A DNA stretch of 64,000 nucleotides from Cryptomeria japonica (Eukaryota; Streptophyta; Pinopsida; Cupressales; Cupressaceae), in NCBI RefSeq assembly GCF_030272615.1, contig NC_081407.1, positions 147,991,744 to 148,055,743 on the forward strand, in the 5' to 3' direction. Below, in pieces: positions 1-10,279 of the stretch; position 1 is the first letter of the stretch; each line of letters begins with the position of its first letter. Below the pieces are notes generated by a model. The model saw nothing but the letters and a program-made list of their open reading frames with translations. It searched no databases and was not told where the DNA came from. The translations under genes and the position numbers were made by a program.

Positions 1-33
1 CATGATGGTACAATTTCAAGTGCAATCATATTT

Positions 34-893
34 TTGAAGCAACATAATAGCCTAATTTTTCTATGTTATCTCTTGTTCCTATGGGGTAATAATGTGGAAA
101 TATTGATCACCTTTTCTTTAGAATCCTCTTTTCCTAGATATGGGAGAAGATGTGTATTCTCTTTCTTATCCTACCCACTTCTTGTGAGGAGCATTTTACA
201 TACACTAATGTCTTGCAATTTGCTTATGTCTAGATCTCTCCCTAGAAGATTGTGTAAGTCCTTCTCATTATCCTTATCCTTGGGAGGCAATGATCTTTTC
301 TTATTTTTATCTAAGGATCCACTTTTTTCATGGATGGTGTGAACTTTATTACTTGATGTTATTCCTTGTATGCATTTGTTGTTGTTTGTTCAAGGATTCT
401 CTCTTACAAGAGGTGTAAGTCCTTGACTACAACCTCTTTTGCACTTGGTAAAATACATCCATAATGAATTCACTCTCCCAATTGGGTTAAAAAGAGCGTC
501 ATCCTTCATTGAGAATCACTTTCACCTCGCAAAAGAAGGAAGTATTGCATTCTTATTCTTTGCTTTGTCTTATTCTAAAAGGTGTTATATTTGTCTAAAA
601 CAATTCCTCTCGGGGATAGGTGTCTTTTGTACAAAGATCTCTTCTCCTCTAAGGATCTCCTTTACACATACTACAAGATATCCCTTTTCAACTATCTTAT
701 CCTTGCTTAAAACTCTCTTGCTTGGATCTATGACATTGTTGCATTTTTGGGGTATCTTCTTTTGTGATGAAGGTAGGTATCCTTGTTCTACTTTGCTTAT
801 GACATAAACATTACACTTTTTGAGCAATGGGTCATTCTCGAAACCAGAGCATAGACTCTTAGAGCGAGATGTCTCCATTTTTCTTTTATGCAA
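34..893 (-). pseudogene. Possible decayed antisense ORF in the E1 3' internal region
   Basis: Read on the minus strand from 893, one frame gives a charged, lysine-rich protein-like text down to about position 34. It has several in-frame stops, for example TAA at 585-587. The clearest part is the first 102 residues (893-585), with segments such as LKKCNVYVISKVEQG and KDKIVEKGYLVVCVKEIL. This is antisense to E1. Plant Tat-lineage elements are known to carry an extra antisense ORF near the 3' LTR, and the position fits. I do not recognise the protein. The frame could also be chance in a non-coding spacer. Confidence 0.3.
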
Positions 894-1209
894 GGTGATT
901 ATTCTCAGAACCAGAGCACAGACTCTTAGAGCGAGATGTCACGCTTTTGTACTATACATATACAGGTTGTAGCATACTTGGGCATAGACTCCTATGAGGT
1001 GCTTCTAACCTCCCTTACACACACATGCACGAGGTTGAGTGGAACTAGCGGCATAAGGCTAGACTTTCTCACTCTCCTCCCTTACATGGATCACCTAGAC
1101 AGACTCTAGGGGCTAGTTTTCCATGTCCTTTTTCCCATGGATCACCTAGACAAGATCTAGGGGTGAGAAGTCCATGTTTTCTCTCTCACTATTCTTCTCA
1201 TGGATCACC
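833..1209. repeat. Short direct repeats in the E1 3' spacer
   Basis: Two sets are visible. A 41-base unit ending CTTAGAGCGAGATGTC occurs at 833-873 and 900-940 with about three differences. A unit starting CATGGATCACCTAGACA occurs at about 1085 and 1137, with a shorter third start at 1199. They lie between the possible antisense ORF and the polypurine tract. Confidence 0.7.
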
Positions 1210-1705
1210 AATGTGTGTATTCATGCTTTTTTTCCTTTCTTTTCTTCTCTTTGCATTTTGTTTCCATTTACATCCTTCATCTTGTGTTAGAGAACTCTCA
1301 AATCCTTACACTCTTTGTTGTGTTGGAATTGAGATTTGGTCCTCTTTCTTACCAAATGGTTCTCCATTAGTTTTTGATCTCATATCGAATCCTCTTGTGA
1401 GCATTTGTCATCAATATTCTTTAACAATTTGAAGTGGTAAACATGATACCCCGTTTCAACTCACTAAAATTAGCAAGCCGAAACAGGGGGGGCATATAGC
1501 TACCCTCAAATTTTCATCACCTTCCTTAGTAAGCATTAGGTGATTTTTGTGATCTAACGTGTGTTTTGTAGGGTGCGGTTCCTAACTGTGTACTGCAGAT
1601 ACCGCTGGCGGCTTCGTTCGACAGACTTATGGATATATCCTTTTTCAAATAATGTTTACTTTTCTGTACTTTAGCTTGCATATGCACGTAGTGTTCATAT
1701 GACCG

Positions 1706-1722
1706 CTAAAGTGGGGGCTAAA
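1706..1722 (+). promoter_or_regulatory. Polypurine tract of E1
   Basis: The purine-rich stretch TAAAGTGGGGGCTAAA abuts the LTR tip TGTAGC, the expected primer site for plus-strand DNA synthesis in LTR elements. A 26-base block spanning tract and LTR tip (1703-1728) is identical to the reverse complement of 9534-9559 in TRG. Confidence 0.85.
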
Positions 1723-2089
1723 TGTAGCATTGTAAATTGTACGCACTTGCTAGGGTGGTACAATTTCACACCTAGTTTAGCACCCGCCTTGGCACATTTT
1801 GCATTTTGCATTGCATTTCCCCTTTAGCACTTAATTAATTAAATTAATTAGGTCTAGGGTTCTATTTTATCATCTCCCATATCATAAAGTTGGGCCCTTT
1901 TCATTAAAGCGTGCCCCTTTCATTTTATTTCTCTAATACATCATTTAATCAAAAACCCTAATTAGGTCCTATTTTGAACTTGGAGGCTTGATTTTGGGGG
2001 TCAAAACATCTCGAAATTAGCTGTAACTTCGGGATTCGCTCTAAAATCATCATATCCGACGGCCCTGAAAATTTGGTGAAAAGTTGTCA

Positions 2090-2119
2090 GGACCATGGCG
2101 CCCGGAGTGCACATGGTCC
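2090..2119. repeat. GC-rich palindrome in the E1 LTR
   Basis: GGACCATGGCGCC at the left is answered by ATGGTCC at the right, giving a short hairpin with a GC-rich centre. The same module, with related flanks, recurs at 8716-8743, 13860-13890, 14481-14512 and 15288-15315 in TRG. Confidence 0.8.
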
Positions 2120-2241
2120 CAGACATTTTTCCCAAAATTTTAGGAGCGCAATCCAATCATAAAATAAAGCTTAACCCCAAGAAATTGGTGGGATATTCAA
2201 TCTCTAGGTCGGCCAAAAGTTGAAATTAAGACCTAGGGTTT

Positions 2242-2251
2242 CATATATAAG
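2242..2251 (+). promoter_or_regulatory. TATA-like box in the E1 LTR
   Basis: CATATATAAG lies in an otherwise ordinary stretch of the LTR, about 120 bases downstream of the palindrome at 2090-2119. Position and sequence fit an LTR promoter; no transcript evidence is available. Confidence 0.45.
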
Positions 2252-2883
2252 AGCTCTCTTTCTTCATTTGAAGGGATCCATACAAATTTTGGTTTTCAAG
2301 GGACCTTCTATGCAGTGAAAGAGTAGATCTTTGGAGATTTCAACAACATTCAACATCCATCCATCAAGCATTCATCAATTTCATTCATCCATTTAGGGCT
2401 TTGAAGACATTGAAGAGCAATAGGGGATCACCGACTGAAGATTGGCTTGTACCCCACCCTTGGGGTTGGGTATGATTTCATGTTGTTTTCATGTCTTTGC
2501 ATAAGCTTCATCATATCATTTGTATTCATGCTTTAGATCACTTTGTATCTTGATTTGGAGCATTTACATTATCATTTGCAAGCAATTAGGGTTTACTTTC
2601 TAGGTTGCTCTAGTTTGCTTACTTGCATTTTAGGATCTTGCACACACACAAGATCTGCACACACACTACTTTTACAATACAACTTGGCTATTCGTGGAGG
2701 TGGAAATCACCAAAGTGGGGGTTTGACTAAGGCAAAACCCTATATAGCCACCCACCATACCTTTTCAGATATAAGTGCAGGTTTCGGGATTCGGACGATG
2801 CTGCAAGTTGCAGATCCGACGGAAGCAGACGGAGACTGAACAACACACCAAATTTCAGAGAAAAAGATCAGGAAAGGGGCATG

Positions 2884-2969
2884 GGGTGCCCTGGTCCTAC
2901 CAGGACAGGGGCATTGGGTACCCTGGTCCTTGGGACAGGGGCGCTGGGCGCGTTGGTCCCTCTGTCAGA
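2884..2969. repeat. Tandem TGGTCC/GGACAGGGGC palindrome units in the E1 LTR
   Basis: Three successive units alternate TGGTCC with GGACAGGGGCNNTGGG over about 85 bases. They can pair with each other. They closely resemble the GGACCAGGGCGCTGGGCGC units of the TRG LTRs (9341-9367; 15834-15922). Confidence 0.75.
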
Positions 2970-3388
2970 CAACAGTTTCAGCATTTTTCTGACAGCTTTT
3001 CAGGTTGCAAAACAACAGTTTCAGGTGCAGAATCAGGACAGTGGCGCCCGCGCCCCCGTCCCAAACATTTTCACTCAGATTTTAACCCCAGGTGCACATC
3101 TGCATTCTTCTTTTATCCTTGTGTTTACAGCTTTTCATCACTTAATCTCAATCTTGCAATCTTGTTACTAGTTCATACTTGCACTCTAGGGCTAGTAGTT
3201 GAACTTGCATCATTCTATCTATCATTTGCAACAAAGGAATAGAAATCCTAATAGGTAGCCCATGGCTCTCTCTTCCACAAAAAGAAGTAGCCAATTATGT
3301 GATACCTCTAGGCTCTTTCGTATTCCACAAGTGTGTGATTGAAAGTGAGATTAGGGCATGTTTGCTTAGTGTCACTTTGTCCCCCACA

Positions 3389-5273
3389 CACAATCCATGG
3401 CTTGTCCCGTGAGACTTCGTGCAAATAATTGCATTAAATACGTCTCTTCATAGCTTACTTCAGTACATGCCGCAAAAAATGCTTGAATGTGATCTTTTGG
3501 ATTGCCATTCCCTTTATATTTCTCAAAATTAGGTGCCTCAAAATGCTTAGGGAATGGAGGCATGTATACACTCTTGTCAAAAGGATTGGGACATAAATCT
3601 TGATCTGTATACAACTTCTTTGTTCCTTTAGTTTCTAATGCGTCAACTTTTCATTGCAACTTCTCAAGTTGCTGCGCAATTGTATCAGATTGTGGAGGTC
3701 CATCATTAATCCCGGTTGGTATTCTTTGTCGATACATCGCATTTCTGATCGGTTGTTGATACTCTGAAATGGTCGTTTTTGGTGTCTCCGGCATATAAAG
3801 TTCTTGGTACATCTCTTGTTGTTGTGGTTGTGCTATGCCTTGATACCGACTTTGTTGCTGTGCTTCTTGGAGCCTAGGTTGATATTGCAATTGAGTAGGT
3901 TGTTGATATTGCATAGGCGCCAATTGCGGTTGTGAAGTAGGATAGCTTGTTTTCCTTGGCACATATTGAGGCACATGTTGTTGATGCTGACGAATCAAAA
4001 TTTGTTGACTATGTGCCAATTGTTGTCGTGGTGTATATCCCATCATTTGTAAAAAACTTTGTTTAGGTGGTTTTTGTTGCTTCTCCTTAGGATGGGGTAT
4101 AGCACTTGCATTAACTTGTTGTGTTGTTTGTCTAATCCATCATGATGGTTGCAAGTTTGCATTAACTTGTAATGGTGTCGAAGGCGCTGCAATTTGTTGT
4201 CGAATGCAAAATTGTTGTTGTTGCACATTACTTGTTTGCACATTCAATTGTACCTTTTGCGTATTACTCAATTGTTGCAACAATTGTTGTTGATGCAAAC
4301 CACTATCCATAGCTCTTTGTGTTGCCATTATCGAAGGATTTGTTGCAATAGTGTTTGGCAAAGATATTGAACTTAACGGGACATAAGAACTTTGTTGCAT
4401 CATGGAATTATTTTGGACATTGGTGATATCAAGCATTCCAGTTGTGAAGCTTTCCTGCATCTTAGATTTTGATCCAATTTTATGCATGTAAGGAACCACT
4501 TCTTGTTGAGAGATAGTTGTCAATATTGGTGTGGTCTTCATTTGATCTTGTGTTACAGGTGTTGTATTGAATAGTGGATTATTTATTGTCTCAAATGGTG
4601 ACTTCTGAGGAATGGTCACTGTCAATGCCTTTGAAGCACGTTTACTCATCAATGTAGGTTGAGTTGCTTGTCGTGTATTTTCTTCATTTGGATGCAGAGA
4701 GAAACTTAACAACTCACCGCTTTGTTGTTCTTGCACATTGATTTGGTCACTTGAAGAGGTCACATTACTCATCATGTTAAGATACTTTTGTGGAAACATC
4801 TTAAAGACCTTGTTCAAGAACTTATCCATCTTTTTTGTTATCTTTGGATCTTGAAGGAACATGTCAACATCATCAGAAGCATCAGAATCGGATGAAGAAT
4901 CTGGTTGGACATTTGGATTCATTTCTTTTTGAATGCCTTGATCTAAACCAAATCCTTGTGAAAGAGTTTGTTCTTCATATAATGTTTGAGTTTGAATGTC
5001 ATGTTGCAAGTTTGGTTGATTCCAATTGAAAGGTGCACTTCCTCTGGGAGTTGGTGGGACACTCCCATGTCCTGGTTTCATAGGTACAAACACTAGTTCA
5101 TATAATGGAGGTGGTCCAAGTTGAACCATTCCATATGGTGGTAGAGATGTGTTTGATGAACCTTCGATTTGCACTATTTGACTAGTTTGAAACTGCGAAT
5201 TTGCTATGTTGTCCATGGGTTGATACATTGGTTCACCCATCTTTTTAGATTTTGATCTTGTCTCAACAGGCAT
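3389..5273 (-). pseudogene. gag: Ty3-A gag, truncated by E1
   Basis: Gag builds the virus-like particle of a Ty3 retrotransposon and packages its RNA. The minus frame opens at an ATG (5273) and stays in one frame for about 630 codons, with TGA stops at 4140-4142 and 3651-3653. The N-terminal two thirds are Gln-, Pro- and Ser-rich, with long Q runs around residues 330-530. The conserved retrotransposon gag region begins near 3580, with motifs FEKYKGNGNPKDHIQAF and ARSLTGQAMD, and is cut at about 3389 by the end of the E1 LTR. The usual continuation and the zinc knuckle are therefore missing. It cannot make a working protein as it stands. Assignment to Ty3 gag is firm; the clade is less certain. 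Confidence 0.8.
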
Positions 5274-7314
5274 GTCACTTATGTAAAATGTAATTTTTTT
5301 TGGAATTTTTCAAGGATAATGTATGATATGCAACTAAATGCAAACTAGATAGACAAGCATGCAATCTATGTTTTTGGTTGTTTTTGAAGATTTTGACAAA
5401 CTTATGAATGCAAATCTAAGAGAGGACCCTTGGGAAATTGGAATGATGTCTAGACCTCAAAGGACAAAAAGGATTAAGTGACAAAGGACAAGATGACAAT
5501 GTCTCCCCTATATGCTTGGATACTAAGCTAGGTTTGATGAAATGACATGGATGACAAAAGGACAAAAGATTTGATAAGGTCTACACTTCCTAACAATAAC
5601 TTAGGGTTTATCAAAGATTTGGATTACTCAAGTATGACAAAACCTAGTTTTAACACTATATGCAAAGGGGCGATTGCTATGCAAATGACCTTAATATGAT
5701 ATGATAATAACCTAAAACTTAATGAAGAGACTTAGGGTATGCAAAGTATGATAATGGTATTACTCTAATGCAAGAGGACACATGCAAATGGATGACTCTT
5801 ATTGATATGCAAAGGAGTATGACCTAGATGGAACCTAACCTTGGTAATTGACAATGACTTTGCAAAATCCAAACCTAGGATGAACCTAAATCTAAGTGAC
5901 ATGAATGTTGAGACAAGATTTTGAAAAATGTTTGACAACCATGTTTGAAGGTGTTTTGAACTTTGTTGGATGAAATGCTCTTATGTTTAACCTTGTTTTG
6001 AATCAATTTGTCTTGCTTTTGAAATGAGATGCAATTCAACTTTTGACAAGTAAAGAAGACAAGATATTTTAACATAGACTCAAGACAATCATGCTCATTC
6101 CCACATTTCTTATGGTAGGCAAGGACATTAGGTACTTGAGAGGTAGACTTGTTATGGGATTCAAGGAGAATACATAGATGCTTGACCCCACGGGCTCCCC
6201 TCCACGGCACTCACTTCTCAGGGCAGCCAAGCATCAGTCCCCATGGAAATCTCCCCATGGCGAACTTAGTATCTCTTCCAAGTATCCGAACTTGTCCTTC
6301 TCAAGCAACTAGAAGGGTTTTTGGCCTTTAAAAACAAGGTGTTTAGTAAGGATTTCTATTAAGCGTTACTCCTTGATGTCACGCAAGCGTGATTGAGACA
6401 TTAAGCCCATCAAGATACCAAACAAATATAGTCACGCAAGCACAATTTAGACCGTGAGGCCCTACTTAGATGTTGATATGAGAAAGAGTTCAAGGGTCAT
6501 CACTTCCCAAGTAACTGCAATTCCCATGTAACCCTTCCTTCAAAGCTTTCGCTCATCAGGTATTTTTTTTATAGTGAGTTAGAATGCCAAGGTATTCTAG
6601 CCGTACTCACTTTGGGTCGTTCCCTTCTCATGATTATCACTTGCTTGCAAAAGCAAATGGTTGGGAAGGCAGGCCCTCTAAAGGTGACAAACAATCAAAG
6701 ACATGAGCATGGTATTGAAGATCTGGATTTCTGATCACCCTAAGAAGGATGAGAGCATGCTCTCCTACTCCAATGTCAAACTCAACAATCAAATCAAGCA
6801 TAGATTCATTCCATCCTATTTAGAAATCACTAGGTGCCTAAAAAAATAATTGCAAACACAAGGTTTAGTTGTTTCTCCAAGGCAACCTGCAAAACCCAAG
6901 TTAGAAGTTTGAGGTGTTTATCCTTTGACTATCGATTCTGCATAAAACATGTTAGTAGTTTAATTTATTGTCTTTGCCATGCGTATGCCAAGATGTTGCA
7001 CAAATAATTAGTACCACAAACCAAAACACAGAAAACAAAATGCAAAAACAAGACAATTTTCAATTAAAACACTGCATTTTTACCTCTGTTCTGTACTTTA
7101 CATAGGCATAGAAGTCATGACATAGGCGCAGAAGTCATGACACAGGCGCAACATGTCTTTAGTACAGGTGCAAGTTGCTTGACATAGGCGTAGGTTGTCT
7201 CACACAGGCGCAGAAGTCTCCAGAAAGCCCTGCACTGCCCTGTTTTGGGGTTTTTTGGCCTGCAAATCAACTCATAAGCACTCAAAAACATAGTTAAGGG
7301 GTTAGATGGTTAGT
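5274..7314 (-). other. Ty3-A 5' leader, no convincing gene
   Basis: This is about 2 kb between the primer site and gag. The open frames at 5875-6210 (minus) and 6149-6331 (plus) are short and show no motif. A small tandem repeat lies at 7095-7215. A long leader of this kind is common in Tat-like elements. Confidence 0.5.
7095..7215. repeat. Minisatellite with core ACATAGGCGCAGAAGTCATG
   Basis: About five imperfect units of 20-27 bases share the core ACAYAGGCGCA, with variants AGGTGCA and AGGCGTA. It sits 100 bases from the primer site in the Ty3-A leader. Confidence 0.75.
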
Positions 7315-7334
7315 GTTCATGTCGGGTTCACCAA
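7315..7334 (-). promoter_or_regulatory. Primer binding site of Ty3-A
   Basis: On the minus strand the sequence next to the LTR end reads TTGGTGAACCCGACATGAAC. TRG has TTGGTGAACCTGATGTGAAC in the same place (14891-14910). The TGG start is expected for pairing with a tRNA 3' CCA. It is not the initiator-Met site used by the Copia elements here, and I cannot name the tRNA. Confidence 0.7.
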
Positions 7335-7338
7335 TTAA

Positions 7339-8340
7339 TGTACATTAGGAAATAGGAAATCATCACAAGCAATATAAACATACTAATCAATAGCTTAATC
7401 ACGAAAGCACAATTGCAATGATCTATCCTAAACACATTCAATAGAGACATAAAGATAAAACATTCAAAAAGATTATGCAAACCAGAGGTAAATCCAAGTG
7501 CTTTCTTCATTCGGCTCCATTGTTCTTCTTTCCTCTTCAAATAGTTTGGTTGTGGATCTCACCTACAAGTGCACATACATGATTGAAAGCAAGTAGGTAA
7601 GAAAATTGCTCAAAAGTACTCGAAGCGTGATTGATTAGAAATTCGATAATCTGATTAGGGGGTTTGATTGAAGAAATTCATCCAATTTATAGAAGAATTG
7701 GAGAGATGACAAGATTAGCATGATTCAATTCAAATGGAAATTGCAAATCAATTATGTCAATTATGACAAATTATGACAAATTGACATGTCATTTCCATGA
7801 ATTTAGGAGAGAAATAGGAGGAATTTGAAATTAGGAATTAGAAAATTAAGAAATTAGAGAATTAAGAATTTAGGAATTAAGAAATTGATGAAAATTAGAA
7901 ATTAGGTAAATTAATTAATAATTTGTCATTTATTAATTAATTCACAAAAAGAGGAATAATTAGCCAATTAAATAAACATTTAATTGTGACAAGAAGACTT
8001 AGGATAAATAAATAATTTATTAATCCTAAAGGAGAAAATGACACACAAGGTTAAATGATTAAATCATGAAACCCTAGAAGATGAATTAGCAATGCGAGAA
8101 TGACAATGTTTGAAGATAATTGATATCGATCATGATTTTGAACTGATAAATGACCAATGTGATAAATGATTTGATTGAGAAAATGCGCCAATTGACGAGG
8201 AACAATGACAAATTGATCCAAATTGACATAATTGAAAAGAACGATGATTGATGACAAAATAGATTGCAAAATGACAATATTGAAAATGACCATGATCGAT
8301 GACAAATCGATTGCAAAATGACAAGATCGAACATGACAAC
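7339..8340 (-). repeat. 5' LTR of Ty3-A, U5-side part
   Basis: The LTR begins with TGTACATTAGG on the plus strand (minus-strand end ...TGTACA) next to the primer site. It continues to the TRG insertion at 8340 and resumes at 16095-16524. Together the two parts give about 1.43 kb. Its last 250 bases are a TGACAA-rich tandem repeat. Confidence 0.75.
8085..8340. repeat. Degenerate TGACAAATCGATTG tandem repeat, part 1
   Basis: Imperfect units built on GATGACAAATCGATTGCAAAATGACAA repeat about every 40 bases. The array continues on the other side of TRG at 16100-16230, so TRG landed inside it. Confidence 0.65.
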
Positions 8341-8715
8341 TGTAAAGCGGAAAATCGCGATCGAACCCTAGTTGCTCTCCCCTCTTCCAACTCCAAGGAG
8401 AGAGAAGGGAGATTCACTAGGGTTGATGGTTTTCACTTAGGGGAGGGACTTTACATTCAAAAGAGGGGTTGAAACCCACAAGATCCAATCCCACGCAATG
8501 CAAGATTGGATGCTAAATGAGTTTCAAGGGTTATGACAGCAAGGCTACCCTCTTTTGTAAAGAATGTGCATACAAGAATTAAGCTAGGAATGCATAGAAA
8601 GTGAGAAAGATTCGCTTATAAACTGAGATAGGAATATAGTATGAAGTTGCGGACCTGGAATTAGCAGTAAAATGTCGATACGACGCTGTCCTACAAATTT
8701 GAGTAAAAGTTGTCA

Positions 8716-8743
8716 GGACGATGGCACCCGAGCGCCATGGTCC
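8716..8743. repeat. GC-rich palindrome, TRG 3' LTR
   Basis: GGACGATGGCACCCG is answered by GCGCCATGGTCC. The same place in the 5' LTR is 15288-15315. Confidence 0.8.
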
Positions 8744-9340
8744 TCTGAAAAATCCGCGAAACGAAGGGGGATCTGTTCGTCTCTGCACAAGGATTCTAGA
8801 TCTTCGATTTCAGCCGTGAACCTGCAACCTACACATAGAAAAGCGAAGACGATTGGGGGGTTAGGGATTAGGGGTTTGCCTTTAGGTCAAACCCCGGTTT
8901 TGGAATTAACCAAGAAATGAGCAATGCTGTAAATGTAAATGTCTGTAATGTAAAACAAGTACTAATACCTTGTTGTAAGGATGTTTGTATCCTTATGTGC
9001 GAAGGTATAGATGTTGTATGTTGTATGTTGTAGTAGTATGTAGTAAGTGATCTCCTCTTCAATGGTTGAATCCTTGTCTTGAATGCAACACTTAGCCATG
9101 AATGGAGACTTAAAATGATCAATTGCTTGAAGGAATGCTTGAATGCTTGAATGCTTGAGTATAATTTCCACACTTTTTCCATCATATCGAATGAAAGAGG
9201 AAAATGTAGTTTATATACTTGTCAATTAGGGCTGATAGACTGATTTTCCCGACCTTAGGCCGACCAGGAAAGACAATTTTCCAATTTGCAAACATAAAGA
9301 CCCGAAGTCCAAAAGAGACCGGGCCCAAAATAGGACCCAG

Positions 9341-9367
9341 GGACCAGGGCGCTGGGCGCTCTGGTCC
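9341..9367. repeat. Single GGACCA...TGGTCC palindrome, TRG 3' LTR
   Basis: A 27-base unit with arms GGACCAG and CTGGTCC around GGCGCTGGGCGC. It lies about 120 bases upstream of the minus-strand TATA-like box. The 5' LTR has three copies here. Confidence 0.85.
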
Positions 9368-9539
9368 CACCTCCCGGGATAGCAGGGTGCAAAGGAGGTT
9401 CACACCAGGGTGCAAGAAAATGCAGTTTTTGGTGTCATGAGCAAGTTTCAGGGTCTCCATTCAGGTTGCGTGTTGCGTCGCCATCGTGAAGACCGAAATG
9501 CAGTCGAAATTGCAAGTGTCACAATTTTAGGACGCTACA

Positions 9540-9556
9540 TTTAGCCCCCACTTTAG
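9540..9556 (-). promoter_or_regulatory. Polypurine tract of TRG
   Basis: On the minus strand CTAAAGTGGGGGCTAAA lies immediately before the 3' LTR tip TGTAGCGTCC. It is identical to the E1 tract. Confidence 0.88.
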
Positions 9557-9560
9557 CGGG

Positions 9561-10279
9561 AGTATGTATGCTCATACTTCCGGTAAAGCACAAGGAAACA
9601 ATATTGAAAGACTTTCACCACGTCAAGGAGGCAAGATACACCGAGCCCCCAGTGGACTAAGGATCTTACGACTTCGATTGACAAAGTAAAAGGGAAGATC
9701 ACGAGGGAGAACCATGACTGTCAGTAGTAAGGTTCCCTCACTATGAGTCATGCAAGAAAGATATCAAAAATTTTCAAGGCAAAGCTAAATTTGTCAAGAA
9801 ATTTTCAAGTATCTTGAAAAGATATGAATGGGATGTATGCCCCCCTACGTTAAAGTGATCGCACACGCCTCACCGAGGGTGATTGTTTTAACGTAGTGAT
9901 ACACATAAGAAATGATAAAGGAAAGGAACACGTTATCGCAAGGATTTAGCCCCCAAGTGTGAGATAAACCCAAGGATAATAGACACAAAACACAAAGCAC
10001 GAGGTGACTTCGCGTTCCTCGGGGTCAGTATGCTGTATGATAATTCATGTATATCATATGTATGTATGCATAATTGTTCTTCATTCCCCAATCAAGGAAG
10101 GTCACCTAGAAGAAGGGAACACATGTGTCTTTTGAGTCAACATGAGAGAGATCGAGAGATCTCAATGCTTTGCATCGTCCTCAAGTAGACAACACTAAGG
10201 ACAACAAATAGAAGAATGAGAATAACATATAGAAGAAGTAACACAAGAGAGGAGGAGAGAATCTGCTATGCTAATGTAA
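9561..10279 (-). other. TRG 3' spacer, no gene seen
   Basis: About 0.7 kb between the polypurine tract and the end of the gag-protease frame. No open frame of note and no RT or integrase motif on either strand. Confidence 0.6.

Larger units (their letters stand above)
1..3388 (+). mobile_element. E1: 3' end of a plus-strand Ty3-type LTR retrotransposon
   Basis: The left edge of the window lies inside this element. Visible are its last 1.7 kb of internal DNA, a polypurine tract and one LTR. No reverse transcriptase or integrase motif is readable in the internal part on the plus strand. The right end falls within the gag of another element (Ty3-A), whose reading frame stops making sense at about 3389, so E1 is the younger insertion. 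The 5-bp target duplication cannot be checked because the other end is outside the window. The tract and LTR tip match TRG (8341-16094), so both probably use the same replication machinery. Membership of the Tat lineage is inferred from that link. Confidence 0.75.
1723..3388 (+). repeat. 3' LTR of E1
   Basis: The LTR starts with TGTAGCATTG directly after the polypurine tract. It ends near 3388 in a CCCCCACA stretch, where the Ty3-A gag frame resumes on the other strand; the exact end is uncertain by a few bases. Length is about 1.67 kb. It carries a TATA-like box near 2242 and two GC-rich palindrome sites (2090-2119 and about 2884-2969). Small plus-strand open frames inside it (2543-3242) are not convincing proteins. 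Confidence 0.75.
8341..9539 (-). repeat. 3' LTR of TRG
   Basis: It matches 14913-16094 almost throughout. The main difference is one palindrome unit here (9341-9367) against three in the 5' LTR. A TATAAA-type box on the minus strand lies at 9211-9218. Confidence 0.93.

Noticed and set aside
2543-3242. Plus-strand open frames in the E1 LTR
   Set aside because: Inside an LTR, spanning the palindrome units, without motifs.
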